Positions 16,439 to 25,063 of a stretch of DNA of 64,000 nt are shown piece by piece. The notes beneath the pieces were generated by a model. The model made no database searches and had not been told where the DNA came from. It saw nothing but the letters and a program-made list of their open reading frames with translations. This DNA comes from Mycobacterium pinniadriaticum. GTDB lineage: Bacteria > Actinomycetota > Actinomycetes > Mycobacteriales > Mycobacteriaceae. The stretch lies in contig NZ_JAPJDO010000002.1 in the NCBI RefSeq assembly GCF_026242045.1, positions 124,001 through 188,000 on the forward strand, given 5' to 3'. Every line of letters begins with the position of its first letter. Within the stretch, counting starts at the first letter, position 1. The translations under genes and the position numbers were made by a program.

Positions 16439-18199
16439 TCAGCGCACGCCGCGCAGTACTTTGCCCGGACGCGCTCCGGTGTCCGCGCCGTTACGGCGGG
16501 TGACGACACCGCTGACCACGGTGGCGTCGTAGCCGCTGGCCCCCTGGATCAGCCGGTTTCCGCCGGCCGGGAGATCGTAGGCCATCAGCGGCACACCGAG
16601 GGTCAGCGCGTCGAGGTCGATGACGTTGACGTCGGCCTTCTTGCCGACCGCCAGCACTCCCCGGTCGGTGAGACCGAACAGGGTGGCCGTGTCGAGGGTC
16701 TGCTTGCGGACCACATATTCCAGCGGGAAGCGCGGACCACGCCGGCGGTCGCGGGCCCAGTGGGTCAGCATGAACGTCGGGTACGACGCATCGCAGATCA
16801 GGCCGCAGTGCGCGCCACCGTCGGACAACCCGGACACCGCGGCGCGGTGCGTCATCATCTCGTGGATCGCGTCGTGGTTGCCCTCGACGTAATTGAAGAA
16901 CGGCATCATCAGCATCGCCGTGCCGTCGGACTCCAGCATCAGGTCGTACATCGTGGCCAGTGGGTCCTCGCCGCGGGCCCGGGCGATCGCGCCGACGGTC
17001 ATATCCGGCGTCGGCTCGTAATCCGGTGGATCGCCGATGGCATAGATGCTGTCGGCACTGTGCTGGATCATCGCGTAGAGCGCGTCGAACAGCGGGAGCG
17101 GCTGCGGTGGCAGATCGGTGTCGGCCAGGATCGCGGCGCGCACAGCCGGATCCGCCAGCCGTGCGGCCAGATCCGCCGGGCTGAGCTCGGCCTTCAACTT
17201 CCGGAAGGTCGGCCGGTGAGTGAAGGCGTGATAGCCGGCGAACCCGAACAGCATTCCGAACGGGCGCGCGGCGAATTGGGGGTGCACACGGATTCCGTCG
17301 TCGAGGGCCCGGCCCGCGATGTCGAGCTGTTTCTTCCACAGGTCCGGGGCGGACTGCGTCTGCACCATCGCGAAGGACAGCGGCCGGTCGATCTCGGCGG
17401 CCAGCCGGACCATCCAGTCCAGCTCCCGAATCGGGCCGTCGAGGTTCTCACCCGCGGTACCGGCCGGGGCCACTTCGAAGACGGCCTGACCGCCGCGGGC
17501 CATTGCCCGCCCGAGCGCGAACAATTCGTCCTCGGCGGCGTAGGTGCCGGGTACCGGTTCGCCGTCGATGGCGCGGTGGGCCTCGGTCCGCGAGGTCGAA
17601 AAGCCCAGTGCTCCGGCCTCGATGGCCTCCTGGACGATGCGCGCCATCGCGGCGATGTCGTCCTCGTCAGCGGCCTCGTTGCGGGCGCCGCGGTCTCCCA
17701 TGGCGTAACCGCGGACGGCCCCGTGGGCGATCTGGGTACCGAAATCAACTGCGAGTGGCTGCTTTTCGATGGTATCGAGGTACTGCGGGAAGCTTTCCCA
17801 GCCCCAGGTGATGCCTTCGGTCAGCGCCGTGCCCGGGATGTCCTCGACGCCCTCCATCAGCTCGATGAGCCACTGCTCACGACCAGGCTGCACCGGGGCG
17901 AAACCCACGCCGCAGTTGCCGCTGACCACGGTGGTCACCCCGTGCATGCTGCTCGGTTCGAGCAGACCGTCCCAGCTGATCTGCCCGTCATAGTGGGTGT
18001 GGATGTCGACGAAACCGGGGGTGACGACCTTCCCGGTGGCATCGATGGTCGCGGCGGACTCCCCCTGCAGTCCGCCGTCGTCGCCGTCGCGCCGGCGGAC
18101 TTCGACGACGCGACCGTCCTTGATGCCGATGTCGGCCCGGAAAGGTTTGTCGCCGGTCCCGTCCACCACAGTGCCGCCAGTAATCGTCAGGTCGTACAT
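16439..18199 (-). CDS. N-acyl-D-amino-acid deacylase/amidohydrolase family protein
   Basis: A 586-residue amidohydrolase related to D-aminoacylases. The metal-binding motif HTHYDGQ follows TPGFVDI near residue 63, and SDGGAHCG is the late metal-site motif. The N-terminal ITGGTVVDGTG strand and C-terminal KKADVNVIDLDAL form the usual small beta-domain. GGAGG is upstream of the ATG. It would hydrolyse an N-acylated amino acid or a related cyclic amide. It is the last gene before a 378-bp non-coding stretch. Confidence 0.88.
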   Translation of the reverse strand: MYDLTITGGTVVDGTGDKPFRADIGIKDGRVVEVRRRDGDDGGLQGESAATIDATGKVVTPGFVDIHTHYDGQISWDGLLEPSSMHGVTTVVSGNCGVGFAPVQPGREQWLIELMEGVEDIPGTALTEGITWGWESFPQYLDTIEKQPLAVDFGTQIAHGAVRGYAMGDRGARNEAADEDDIAAMARIVQEAIEAGALGFSTSRTEAHRAIDGEPVPGTYAAEDELFALGRAMARGGQAVFEVAPAGTAGENLDGPIRELDWMVRLAAEIDRPLSFAMVQTQSAPDLWKKQLDIAGRALDDGIRVHPQFAARPFGMLFGFAGYHAFTHRPTFRKLKAELSPADLAARLADPAVRAAILADTDLPPQPLPLFDALYAMIQHSADSIYAIGDPPDYEPTPDMTVGAIARARGEDPLATMYDLMLESDGTAMLMMPFFNYVEGNHDAIHEMMTHRAAVSGLSDGGAHCGLICDASYPTFMLTHWARDRRRGPRFPLEYVVRKQTLDTATLFGLTDRGVLAVGKKADVNVIDLDALTLGVPLMAYDLPAGGNRLIQGASGYDATVVSGVVTRRNGADTGARPGKVLRGVR

Positions 18200-18577
18200 C
18201 TATGCCTCCTCGACGGTGCGCCGAAAGCCAGGGTAATCCCGGTCACTCACGAGCGGTAGACACAATTGCAAAACTGTCATCAGCGTCCGTCGCCGACTAC
18301 CTACGGATTCAATTGCAGTAGCGTCAATATTTGCCAGATCTGCATACCGCCGTCCCAATTCCGGGACACCTGAATCGGGTTTGAAGTGCGAATATGGGCA
18401 CCGGAAACATTCCGTAGCTCTGCAACGAAATCCGTAGTACATTTCCAGCAGGTTGAGTTCACAGCCGCCCGGAGATGCCGATGCGCGAGGGCCTGAGAAC
18501 CCTCGCAGCGAAGTCTCGACTCGAGCTTCGACCAGGCCGATCCGGCCGCATTGCGGAACATCAAATCTGGAGGCGTG
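18200..18577. other. 378-bp intergenic region between divergent genes
   Basis: No convincing gene is present. The stretch is less GC-rich than its surroundings. CCGTAG occurs twice about 24 bp apart (near 18411 and 18432), and GGTTTGAAGTGCGAATATGGG (near 18378) vaguely recalls alternative-sigma promoters but with the wrong spacing. The only clear element is the GGAGG ribosome site at 18569-18573 for the STAS gene. Confidence 0.5.
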
Positions 18578-19018
18578 ATGTCTGTTGCCACCACCGCGGC
18601 GCCCCTGGCTGTTACCCGCTCAGGCCGCGACCGCGCCGATCACGGGCTTTTCCGGGCTCGGGAGCTCGGTTCGACCACCGTCCTCGTCGCCGCCGCCGGC
18701 GAGATCGACGCATCGAACTCCGGGGACCTGCTCAGCTACCTCGAGGCGCTCCTGCCCGGACACGACCAGCTGGTACTGGACCTGTCGAAGCTCAGCTTCT
18801 TCGGAATCGATGGTTTCTCGGCCCTGCACACCGTGGGCTCACGCTGCTCACGGCGCGGTGTCGACTGGGTCCTGGTTCCCGGCCCCGAAGTAACCCGGGT
18901 GCTGCGCGTCTGTGATCCGGAGGCGCAACTCGCCACCGCGGGCAACATCGTCTCGGCGATGGCCGTGCTGGCCCGGGGCCCACACACCCACCTGCAACTC
19001 GCACCGCTGCCGAAGTAG
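18578..19018 (+). CDS. STAS-domain anti-sigma-factor antagonist-like protein
   Basis: A 146-residue protein with a strong GGAGG six bases before the ATG. The STAS core (TTVLVAAAGEIDASN, then LVLDLSKLSFFGIDGFSAL) is clear. Such proteins bind anti-sigma factors and release SigF/SigB-type sigma factors. At the usual phosphorylation loop (DSSGL in SpoIIAA) this protein has GIDGF, so the phosphorylatable Ser is replaced by Asp78. It may be insensitive to kinase control, as suggested for some mycobacterial paralogues. No anti-sigma factor gene is adjacent. Confidence 0.88.
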   Translation: MSVATTAAPLAVTRSGRDRADHGLFRARELGSTTVLVAAAGEIDASNSGDLLSYLEALLPGHDQLVLDLSKLSFFGIDGFSALHTVGSRCSRRGVDWVLVPGPEVTRVLRVCDPEAQLATAGNIVSAMAVLARGPHTHLQLAPLPK

Positions 19019-19079
19019 CCCCGGCGGGGGCTTCCTAGACTGGCCGGGACTCGGTCGGTTCAAGCGGAAGCGGGCAGCC

Positions 19080-19715
19080 ATGGCGACATCCGGTCGCAAT
19101 CTCAACGATGTCGTGACGCGGTTCTGGACCATCGCCGCGCCGCTCTATGACCACCCGGGCCTTCAGCAGTGGGTCTACCGTCCCGCCCAGGACGAAGTGA
19201 TCGATGAGCTGCGCGCCCACGGGTCTCGCCGGGTAGCCGATATTGCCTGCGGCACAGGCATTCTCGCCGCTCGCATCGCCGACGAACTCAAGCCCGACGA
19301 GGTCTACGGCGTGGACATGTCTGACGGGATGCTCCGGCAGGCGCAGGCCCGCTCAGCACAGGTGGACTGGCGAAAGGGCCCGGCCGAACAGCTGCCGTTC
19401 GACGATGCGACGCTGGACGCCGTCGTTTCGACGTCGGCATTCCACTTCTTCGACCAGCCGGCGGCGATGCGCGAGTTCTACCGGGTGCTTCGCCCGGGCG
19501 GCCTGGCCGCGATCGCCACCATCAGCCCGCCCCAGCTTCCCCTGCTGGGGCGGCTGACCAACTCACGGTCCAGCGCCGCGCACAATCCGTCCGCGCAGGA
19601 GATGCGGGCACTGTTCACCGATGCCGGATTTGCCATCATCGAACAGCACCGGGTCCACCGGCCGCTGTGGACGAGAGGCGTGTGGGACCTGATCACCATC
19701 GGCGAAAAGCCCTGA
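19080..19715 (+). CDS. Class I SAM-dependent methyltransferase
   Basis: A 211-residue protein from the ATG at 19080. The SAM-binding motif I is VADIACGTGILAARI near residue 42; VYGVDMSDGML supplies the acidic residue of motif II; FDDATLDAVVSTSAFHFF and VLRPGG are the later motifs of UbiE/Methyltransf_11 enzymes. The substrate is unknown. It follows the STAS gene by 61 bp and precedes the VOC genes, so it could be in a short operon. Confidence 0.88.
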   Translation: MATSGRNLNDVVTRFWTIAAPLYDHPGLQQWVYRPAQDEVIDELRAHGSRRVADIACGTGILAARIADELKPDEVYGVDMSDGMLRQAQARSAQVDWRKGPAEQLPFDDATLDAVVSTSAFHFFDQPAAMREFYRVLRPGGLAAIATISPPQLPLLGRLTNSRSSAAHNPSAQEMRALFTDAGFAIIEQHRVHRPLWTRGVWDLITIGEKP

Positions 19716-19734
19716 ACCAATACCCTTGGACACC

Positions 19735-20142
19735 ATGACCATCGAGCTGCTCGCCCCCAGTGTCGAAATCGGTCTGGTCACCACCAACCTTGCGCCGATG
19801 GTCGAGTTCTATGAGAAGTTCCTCGGCCTGCCATTCCAGCTCGACCTCGATTTCCCCGGCGGCACCATGAAGCGCTACCTGATCGGTGACAACACCCTCA
19901 AGCTGGTGACCTACGACGAGGACCCGCCCGCCACGGTGACACCTGGCGGCGGACGCGCCCAGACCGGCGTCCGCTACCTGTCCCTGGTGGTCAAGAACGT
20001 CTCGGATGCGGCCGAGCAGGTCACCGCCGCCGGTTACCAGATCGTCGAGCCGCTCACGGAATTCACCGCCCTCCCCGGAATCGGCTGGCTTTTCGTCGCC
20101 GACCCGGACGGCAACTGGGTCGAACTCGCCGGGCCGATCTGA
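19735..20142 (+). CDS. VOC (glyoxalase/bleomycin-resistance) superfamily protein, copy 1
   Basis: A 135-residue VOC-fold protein with the beta-alpha-beta-beta-beta pattern: VEIGLVTTNLAPMVEFYEKFLG at the start and [12 protein letters not shown] at the end. The final Glu is the usual metal ligand; the usual first His is not present (EIGLV). TACCCT (19721-19726) lies 8 bp before the ATG, fitting a leaderless mRNA. The next gene is a tandem duplicate of equal length, about two thirds identical. The function is unknown. Confidence 0.85.
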   Translation: MTIELLAPSVEIGLVTTNLAPMVEFYEKFLGLPFQLDLDFPGGTMKRYLIGDNTLKLVTYDEDPPATVTPGGGRAQTGVRYLSLVVKNVSDAAEQVTAAGYQIVEPLTEFTALPGIGWLFVADPDGNWVELAGPI

Positions 20143-20191
20143 GGTGTCGTTATCCTTCGGTCGTCAACCGAACTCAGCCCGGAGGAAGCCC

Positions 20192-20599
20192 ATGGCCATC
20201 GATCTGCTCGCCAAGAACATCGAAGTCGGTTTGGTCACCACCAACCTCGGACCGATGGTCGAGTTCTACGAGAACTTCCTCGGCCTGCCCTACCAGGGCG
20301 ACCTCGACTTCCCCGGCGGCACCATGAAGCGCTACGCCCTGGGTGACAACGTGCTCAAGCTGATCACCCTCGACGAGCCGCCCGCCGCGCCCGCGACACC
20401 GGGCGGAGGTCCCGCCGCGGCCGGCATCCGCTACTACACCGTGGTGGTGACCAGTACGACCAAGGCCGCAGAGCAGGTAAAGGCCGCCGGATACGAGATC
20501 GCGCAGGAACTCGCCGAGTTCGCCCCGGTCCCCGGCATGGGATGGATGTTCGTCGCCGACCCGGACGGCAACTGGGTGGAGCTCGTCGGCCCATTGTGA
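20192..20599 (+). CDS. VOC superfamily protein, copy 2 (tandem duplicate)
   Basis: A 135-residue protein that aligns without gaps to the preceding gene product, with 91 of 135 positions identical by hand count. Conserved blocks include [25 protein letters not shown] and [12 protein letters not shown]. Unlike copy 1 it has a strong GGAGGA before its ATG, so the two copies are probably translated differently. Its stop is within reach of the nitrobindin start. The divergent middle (residues 60-100) likely shapes ligand choice. Confidence 0.87.
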   Translation: MAIDLLAKNIEVGLVTTNLGPMVEFYENFLGLPYQGDLDFPGGTMKRYALGDNVLKLITLDEPPAAPATPGGGPAAAGIRYYTVVVTSTTKAAEQVKAAGYEIAQELAEFAPVPGMGWMFVADPDGNWVELVGPL

Positions 20600-20625
20600 G
20601 CCGACCGCGTCGTACTCTGGGCACC

Positions 20626-21111
20626 GTGCCCGATCTGCATCCCGACATCGCGGTCCTCGCCCCCCTGCTGGGCACCTGGACGGGAGCCGGCGCCGGCGAG
20701 TACCCGACCATCGATCCCTTCGGGTACCGCGAGGAGATCACCATCGGCCATGTCGGCAAACCCTTCTTGACCTACTCGCAAAAGACCCGCGCCACCGACG
20801 ACGGCCGCCCGTTGCACGCCGAAACCGGTTACCTCCGGCTGCCCGAACCGGACCGGATCGAACTGGTGGTGGTGCACCCCACCGGGGTCACCGAGATCGA
20901 CGAGGGCACCCTGTCCGTCGACACAGACGGCCTGGCCATCGAGATGGCCTCGACCTCCGTCGGGCTGACCGGATCGGCGAAAAGCGTTACCGCCCTGACC
21001 CGTTCCATCGTCGTCAAGGGTGACCAGCTGACCTACCGCCTATCGATGGCCGCTGTCGGGATTCCGCTCACCCACCACCTGGCGGCGACATTGCACAGGC
21101 AGCCGGGGTGA
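20626..21111 (+). CDS. Nitrobindin-like heme protein (peroxynitrite isomerase family, Rv2717c-like)
   Basis: About 161 residues from the GTG at 20626; a GTG at 20596 overlapping the VOC stop is an alternative. TACTCT (20613-20618) lies 7 bp before 20626, favouring a leaderless start there. The family signature G-x-W-x-G-x-G-x-G-x-YPT appears as [14 protein letters not shown], and a C-terminal HHLAATLHR carries the likely heme-ligand His. Nitrobindins are ten-stranded barrels with ferric heme that scavenge NO or isomerise peroxynitrite. Its stop overlaps the next start (GTGA). Confidence 0.88.
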   Translation: MPDLHPDIAVLAPLLGTWTGAGAGEYPTIDPFGYREEITIGHVGKPFLTYSQKTRATDDGRPLHAETGYLRLPEPDRIELVVVHPTGVTEIDEGTLSVDTDGLAIEMASTSVGLTGSAKSVTALTRSIVVKGDQLTYRLSMAAVGIPLTHHLAATLHRQPG

Positions 21112-22361
21112 GCTACTCCCCCGCCCGCGAGGGTCGCATCCGAGTTCCGACCGATCTCGACGCCGTCACCGATATCGGCGCTGAGGACCACAGCGACTTC
21201 CCGGCGGCCAGCGCCGAACGGATCTGGCGGGCGGCGCGGCATTGGTACTCCGCCGGCATGCACCCGGCAATTCAGCTGTGCCTGCGGCACAACGGCAAAG
21301 TCGTTCTCAACCGGGCGATCGGCCATGGCTGGGGCAACGGACCCACTGACTCAACCGACGCCGAGAAGGTGCCGGTCACCACCGGCACCCCGTTCTGCGT
21401 GTATTCCGCGGCCAAGGCGATCAGCACCACGGTGGTGCACATGCTCGTCGAGCAGGGCCACTTCTCGCTCGACGACCGGGTTTGCGACTACCTGCCGAAC
21501 TACACCAGTCACGGTAAGGACCGCACCACCATCCGCCACGTGATCACCCACAGCGCCGGGGTTCCGTTCGCAACCGGTCCGCGTCCCAACCTCAAGCGGA
21601 TGAACGACAGTGACTACGCCCGGGCCAAACTCGGCGAGCTCAAGCCGATCCACCGCCCTGGGTTGATGCACATCTACCACGGCCTGACCTGGGGCCCACT
21701 GGTCCGCGAGATCGTGTCGGCGGCCACCGGACGCAGCATCCGCGACATCCTGGCCGAGGAGATCCTGGATCCGCTCGGCTTCCGGTGGACCAATTACGGT
21801 GTGGCCGAAGAGGATGTCCATCTGGTAGCACCCAGTCACGTGACCGGTAGGCCGCTGCCCGCTCCGCTGGCAGCGGCATTCCGCACCGCCGTCGGCGGCA
21901 CGCCGCAGCAGATCATCCCGTTCTCCAACACCCCGCTGTTTCTCACCGGTGTCATCCCGTCGTCGAGCACCATTTCGACCGCCGACGAACTGTCCCGATT
22001 CGCCCAAATCCTGTGCCGTGGCGGTGAGCTCGACGGCGTACGAATCATGCGGGCGGAGACGTTGCGAGCCGCGGCGGCGCCGGCCCGGCGGCTGCGGCCG
22101 GACATCGCGACGGGACTGGCGCCGATCCGCTGGGGAACCGGTTACATGCTGGGGTCCACCAGGTTCGGGCCGTTCGGACGCGATGCCCCCGGCGCATTCG
22201 GCCACACCGGGCTGACCAACGTGGCCGTCTGGGCGGATCCGCAACGGCAGCTCGCGGCCGGGGTGATCAGCAGCGGCAAGCCCGGACACCACCGTGAGGC
22301 CGGCCGCTACACCGCGCTGCTCGACCGCATCACCGCGGAGATCCCGCGCACCGGCGGGTGA
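21108..22361 (+). CDS. Serine hydrolase, beta-lactamase class C/esterase family
   Basis: A 417-residue protein with a GTG start overlapping the nitrobindin stop. The SxxK nucleophile motif is in [19 protein letters not shown] is at the position of the YxN motif and GHTGLTN matches the K/HTG motif. This family includes esterases, D-aminopeptidases and lipid hydrolases such as the mycobacterial Lip class-C enzymes. No signal peptide is seen, so it is probably cytoplasmic. It is likely the last gene of the VOC/nitrobindin run. Confidence 0.88.
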   Translation: MSYSPAREGRIRVPTDLDAVTDIGAEDHSDFPAASAERIWRAARHWYSAGMHPAIQLCLRHNGKVVLNRAIGHGWGNGPTDSTDAEKVPVTTGTPFCVYSAAKAISTTVVHMLVEQGHFSLDDRVCDYLPNYTSHGKDRTTIRHVITHSAGVPFATGPRPNLKRMNDSDYARAKLGELKPIHRPGLMHIYHGLTWGPLVREIVSAATGRSIRDILAEEILDPLGFRWTNYGVAEEDVHLVAPSHVTGRPLPAPLAAAFRTAVGGTPQQIIPFSNTPLFLTGVIPSSSTISTADELSRFAQILCRGGELDGVRIMRAETLRAAAAPARRLRPDIATGLAPIRWGTGYMLGSTRFGPFGRDAPGAFGHTGLTNVAVWADPQRQLAAGVISSGKPGHHREAGRYTALLDRITAEIPRTGG

Positions 22362-22398
22362 ATTGTGCCGCTCCGACGCGGCGGATAACGTACCGGCC

Positions 22399-22536
22399 AT
22401 GGGTGACTCGCTGCTGCAACAACAACTCGACGAGGTACGCGCCCTGCTGCAGCGAGCGCGAGAACTGTTCGGCGCCAATCCTGTCGCGCCGCCGCGGGCC
22501 ATCACCCCGGATACCGAATCCCCGCAGGGGCGATAG
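22399..22536 (+). CDS. Small hypothetical protein (45 residues)
   Basis: A 45-residue reading frame from the ATG at 22399, ending 5 bp before the converging Rv0028-like gene. TAACGT (22386-22391) is 7 bp before the ATG, the same leaderless arrangement as other genes here. The first 25 residues (LLQQQLDEVRALLQRAREL) form a Leu/Arg-rich amphipathic helix; the tail is Pro-rich. No family is recognised. Codon use looks coding. Confidence 0.5.
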   Translation: MGDSLLQQQLDEVRALLQRARELFGANPVAPPRAITPDTESPQGR

Positions 22537-22541
22537 CCGCG

Positions 22542-22847
22542 TCAGTGCCGCTCGGGCCGCAGCCGATGCCGGGCCAGCGCCTCGGTGGTGAGCTCGAGGT
22601 CACGAGCGCCCGGCACGTCTGACGACGGGGTGTGGCCCGCCGCCAGGATTTCAGCGCGCACCTGCATCAACGCCTTCAGGTAGGACACCTCGGCGGTCAG
22701 CAGGATCGCTTCGGCGAGGACGTCCGCATCGGCGTCCATCGCCGGTTCGGCCAGGGCCACGCTGTGCAGGTAACCGCCCCGGCACGAGCGGAACAGGATA
22801 TGCCCGCTGGGGTGGACAGCGTCGAACTCGGGGGCGGGCCCGGTCAT
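22542..22847 (-). CDS. Conserved mycobacterial protein, Rv0028-like
   Basis: A 101-residue protein. The sequence (AVHPSGHILFRSCRGGYLHS, then a long helical part) has no motif I can name. By position it is the last gene of an operon corresponding to M. tuberculosis Rv0023-Rv0028; size and order match my memory of Rv0028. Its ATG overlaps the stop of the EspC-like gene (ATGA). A partner or secretion-linked role is inferred only from that neighbour. Confidence 0.72.
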   Translation of the reverse strand: MTGPAPEFDAVHPSGHILFRSCRGGYLHSVALAEPAMDADADVLAEAILLTAEVSYLKALMQVRAEILAAGHTPSSDVPGARDLELTTEALARHRLRPERH

Positions 22848-23161
22848 GGACCGTCCTCGCTGATGGTGCCGAGCTGCGCGGCGGCCGCACTGTCCTGGTG
22901 CTCCCAGACATCGGCGGCATGGCGCAGGTTGGTGGCGAGCTCCGCGTGAGCGGCCGCCTGCTGCTCGTAGCAGGCACGCCGCTGGTCCAGCAGCTCGCGG
23001 CCGGCCTCGCGAAGTTCACCGAAGATCGGGCCGAGTGAATCGAGGCTGGCCAGGATGTCCGCGTGCCGGGACGGCACCGTGCTGAGCTGCTCGGCGATGT
23101 CCTGGTGGTCCCGCGCCGCCCGGCGCAACTCGTCGGGCACCACATGGATGCGCTCGGCCAT
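22844..23161 (-). CDS. EspC-like type VII secretion-associated protein, Rv0027-like
   Basis: A 105-residue helical-hairpin protein of the ESX-1 secretion-associated/EspC (DUF2580) type, beginning ERIHVVPDELRRAARDH. Near the C-terminus DVWEHQDSAAA carries WEHQD (86-90) where secreted substrates usually have YxxxD/E, so Trp replaces Tyr. No signal peptide is present. It starts 1 bp after the upstream gene's stop and overlaps the downstream gene. It may be exported by an ESX system, possibly with its operon partners. Confidence 0.78.
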   Translation of the reverse strand: MAERIHVVPDELRRAARDHQDIAEQLSTVPSRHADILASLDSLGPIFGELREAGRELLDQRRACYEQQAAAHAELATNLRHAADVWEHQDSAAAAQLGTISEDGP

Positions 23162-23162
23162 C

Positions 23163-24563
23163 TCATTCTCCTATCGCCGGCGGGCCGGCCGTCACCGCGG
23201 GCCGGGTCGGGGCCGGTTGGTCTGACTTCGGGGTCGGGGTACCAGCCCCCGGTTCTGGCGGATGCTCCCACCCTAGGAAGCTCGGGCCGGTGACGCTGGC
23301 AATGGGCTGGATCTGATTGTTGAACACCGCTTTGCCGTTGCCCAGGGCCAGCGCGTGCCGATCGATCAGCATCCCGACATCGCCGGGAATCACCCGGGTC
23401 GGATCGATCGGATGCGCAACGGTGCTGCCCGGCGCTGGAATCGTGATGCCCTGCTGCCGGAAGGCCTCCGCGATCGGCGTGCCCGCGACCGCCGCGGTGA
23501 TCGCGGCGGCCAGCTGCGGGCTCGGCGCGGTCACAGTTTCACCGTTGGGCAGGTGCACGACATTCGAGTCGTCCGGCGTCGGGGCGGTGGGCTCCTCCTC
23601 CCCTGGGGCGAGGCCGTCAGCGGCGGATTCCGGCTCGTCGGGCGGGTCGTCGACGGGCTCGTCGAACATCGGGTCGTCGAACAGGTTGTCGTCGGTGGGC
23701 AGCCGAAGCGGTGCCGGGTTGGCGAGCGCCGCCGGGATCGGCGCCGCACCTGTGGCCGGGCTGCCACCGCCTCCGCTGAGGGCCGGAACCCCGGCCGGCG
23801 GGGGCATCATCGGAGCGACCGCCGGTTGCCCGGGTGTTCCCGGGTCGGGCGGAAGTGCGGTGAGGTCGTCGGGCAGCAGCATGTCGGCGAGCGGATCGGT
23901 CCCGACGTCGGCCTGGATGTCTGCTGCGGGCGGCCGATGCTCGGCGGCCGGCTCGACCGATGGCGGTTCGGCCGGGCGATCACCGACGCCGTCCGGTGTG
24001 GCAGCGACGTACAGCGACGCCAGCGCGGCGGCCAGCGACGCCTTGGAGGTGTCGTCCAGGCCCGCCGTCTCCACCACCGTCTTGATGTCGCGCAACTTTC
24101 CGATGAGGTACCGCTGGAAGGACCGGGCGCCGGCCGGGGTGTCCAGATCGGTGCGGGTGGTGACGGCCGCCTCGATATCGTGCTGCAGGTTGTCGAGGGC
24201 CGCCCGGCCGGCGGCATGGGTGACGTGGGCGTTGAGCACCGCCGCGACGACCTGCAGGTCGAGCCGCGCACTCGCCGAATTCTGCTGCGCCAGTGATGCT
24301 TCAGCGGTGCGAATGGCTTCAGCTGCGCGGCCCTCCGCGATGGCCGGGCCCGGCTCGGCAGGAGGGGGTGGATCGAATACCTGGCGGTGCCGGGCACGAA
24401 TTCTGCTCAGCACGTTGTCGATTGCACTCGGCGAGACGACGCTGACCGGGCTGGTGACCATGGCGAGGTCGGTATCCGACAACCCCGTCATCCAGGCCCG
24501 GTCGTCACCCGTGGCCGCGCCGACCCGCGCTATCGCGTCGAGCAGGTCTTGGTAGCTTGCCAC
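23163..24563 (-). CDS. Large operon protein with DUF4226-like N-terminus, Rv0026-like
   Basis: A 466-residue protein from a GTG with GAAAGG upstream. Residues 1-210 are Ala-rich helices containing FQRYLIGKLRDIKTVV, a segment shared with the neighbouring 119-residue protein. Residues 215-350 are a Pro/Asp/Glu-rich acidic linker. The C-terminal 110 residues (HPIDPTRVIPGDVGMLIDRH) look like a compact beta-rich domain. There is no signal peptide or membrane segment. Position and size match Rv0026. A type VII effector or cell-wall-associated role is possible but unproven. Confidence 0.75.
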   Translation of the reverse strand: MASYQDLLDAIARVGAATGDDRAWMTGLSDTDLAMVTSPVSVVSPSAIDNVLSRIRARHRQVFDPPPPAEPGPAIAEGRAAEAIRTAEASLAQQNSASARLDLQVVAAVLNAHVTHAAGRAALDNLQHDIEAAVTTRTDLDTPAGARSFQRYLIGKLRDIKTVVETAGLDDTSKASLAAALASLYVAATPDGVGDRPAEPPSVEPAAEHRPPAADIQADVGTDPLADMLLPDDLTALPPDPGTPGQPAVAPMMPPPAGVPALSGGGGSPATGAAPIPAALANPAPLRLPTDDNLFDDPMFDEPVDDPPDEPESAADGLAPGEEEPTAPTPDDSNVVHLPNGETVTAPSPQLAAAITAAVAGTPIAEAFRQQGITIPAPGSTVAHPIDPTRVIPGDVGMLIDRHALALGNGKAVFNNQIQPIASVTGPSFLGWEHPPEPGAGTPTPKSDQPAPTRPAVTAGPPAIGE

Positions 24564-24622
24564 CGGTGGCCTTTCATGCCGGCGACTGTATCCAGCTGGT
24601 CCGGGGCGGACAATTCACCCAT

Positions 24623-24982
24623 TCACAGCGGACCGGACGGGCCCCGATATCGGTCGAGAAGCTGCTGTAGCGCAACCGTTTTGATCTCCGCGTCGGCGCG
24701 GGCCGTGACGATGATGTCGCTGATCTCGCGCTGCTTGGCGATCAGGAACCGGGCGAACTCGCGCCCTTCAAGCGGAGCGGTCACAGCTGCGTTGGCGACA
24801 GCCGCTTCGATCACGGCGCCAACGGCGTCCAGCCTGCGGATCGCCTCCTCAGCGGCTGCGTGTGCGCTTGAGACGATCTCGGCCAATTCGGCGTCGGCCT
24901 CGGCGAGGTCCCGATCGCGGGCGGCGAGCGACAGCCGGGCCGATTCGAGGGCCTCCCCCGACGCGCCGACGTGCTCTGCCAT
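24623..24982 (-). CDS. Small helical protein, Rv0025-like, related to the N-terminal domain of its neighbour
   Basis: A 119-residue, almost fully helical protein. EGREFARFLIAKQREISDII and the following AEIKTVALQQLLDRY align with the helical domain of the 466-residue protein encoded next to it, so the two genes share an ancestral domain. No signal peptide is present. It sits between the NlpC/P60 gene (81-bp gap) and the large gene (59-bp gap). A structural or chaperone role for the larger protein is a guess. Confidence 0.75.
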   Translation of the reverse strand: MAEHVGASGEALESARLSLAARDRDLAEADAELAEIVSSAHAAAEEAIRRLDAVGAVIEAAVANAAVTAPLEGREFARFLIAKQREISDIIVTARADAEIKTVALQQLLDRYRGPSGPL

Positions 24983-25063
24983 GGGTCGACGGTACTCAGC
25001 GGGATTTCGCCGAACAACTCACCGCCGGGTCGACGATGCCGCCGAGGAGCGAGACACCGAGAC

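Noticed and set aside
18200..18594. Short minus-strand reading frames in the 378-bp gap
   Set aside because: They lack ribosome sites, recognisable motifs and coding-like composition, and one runs into the STAS gene promoter.
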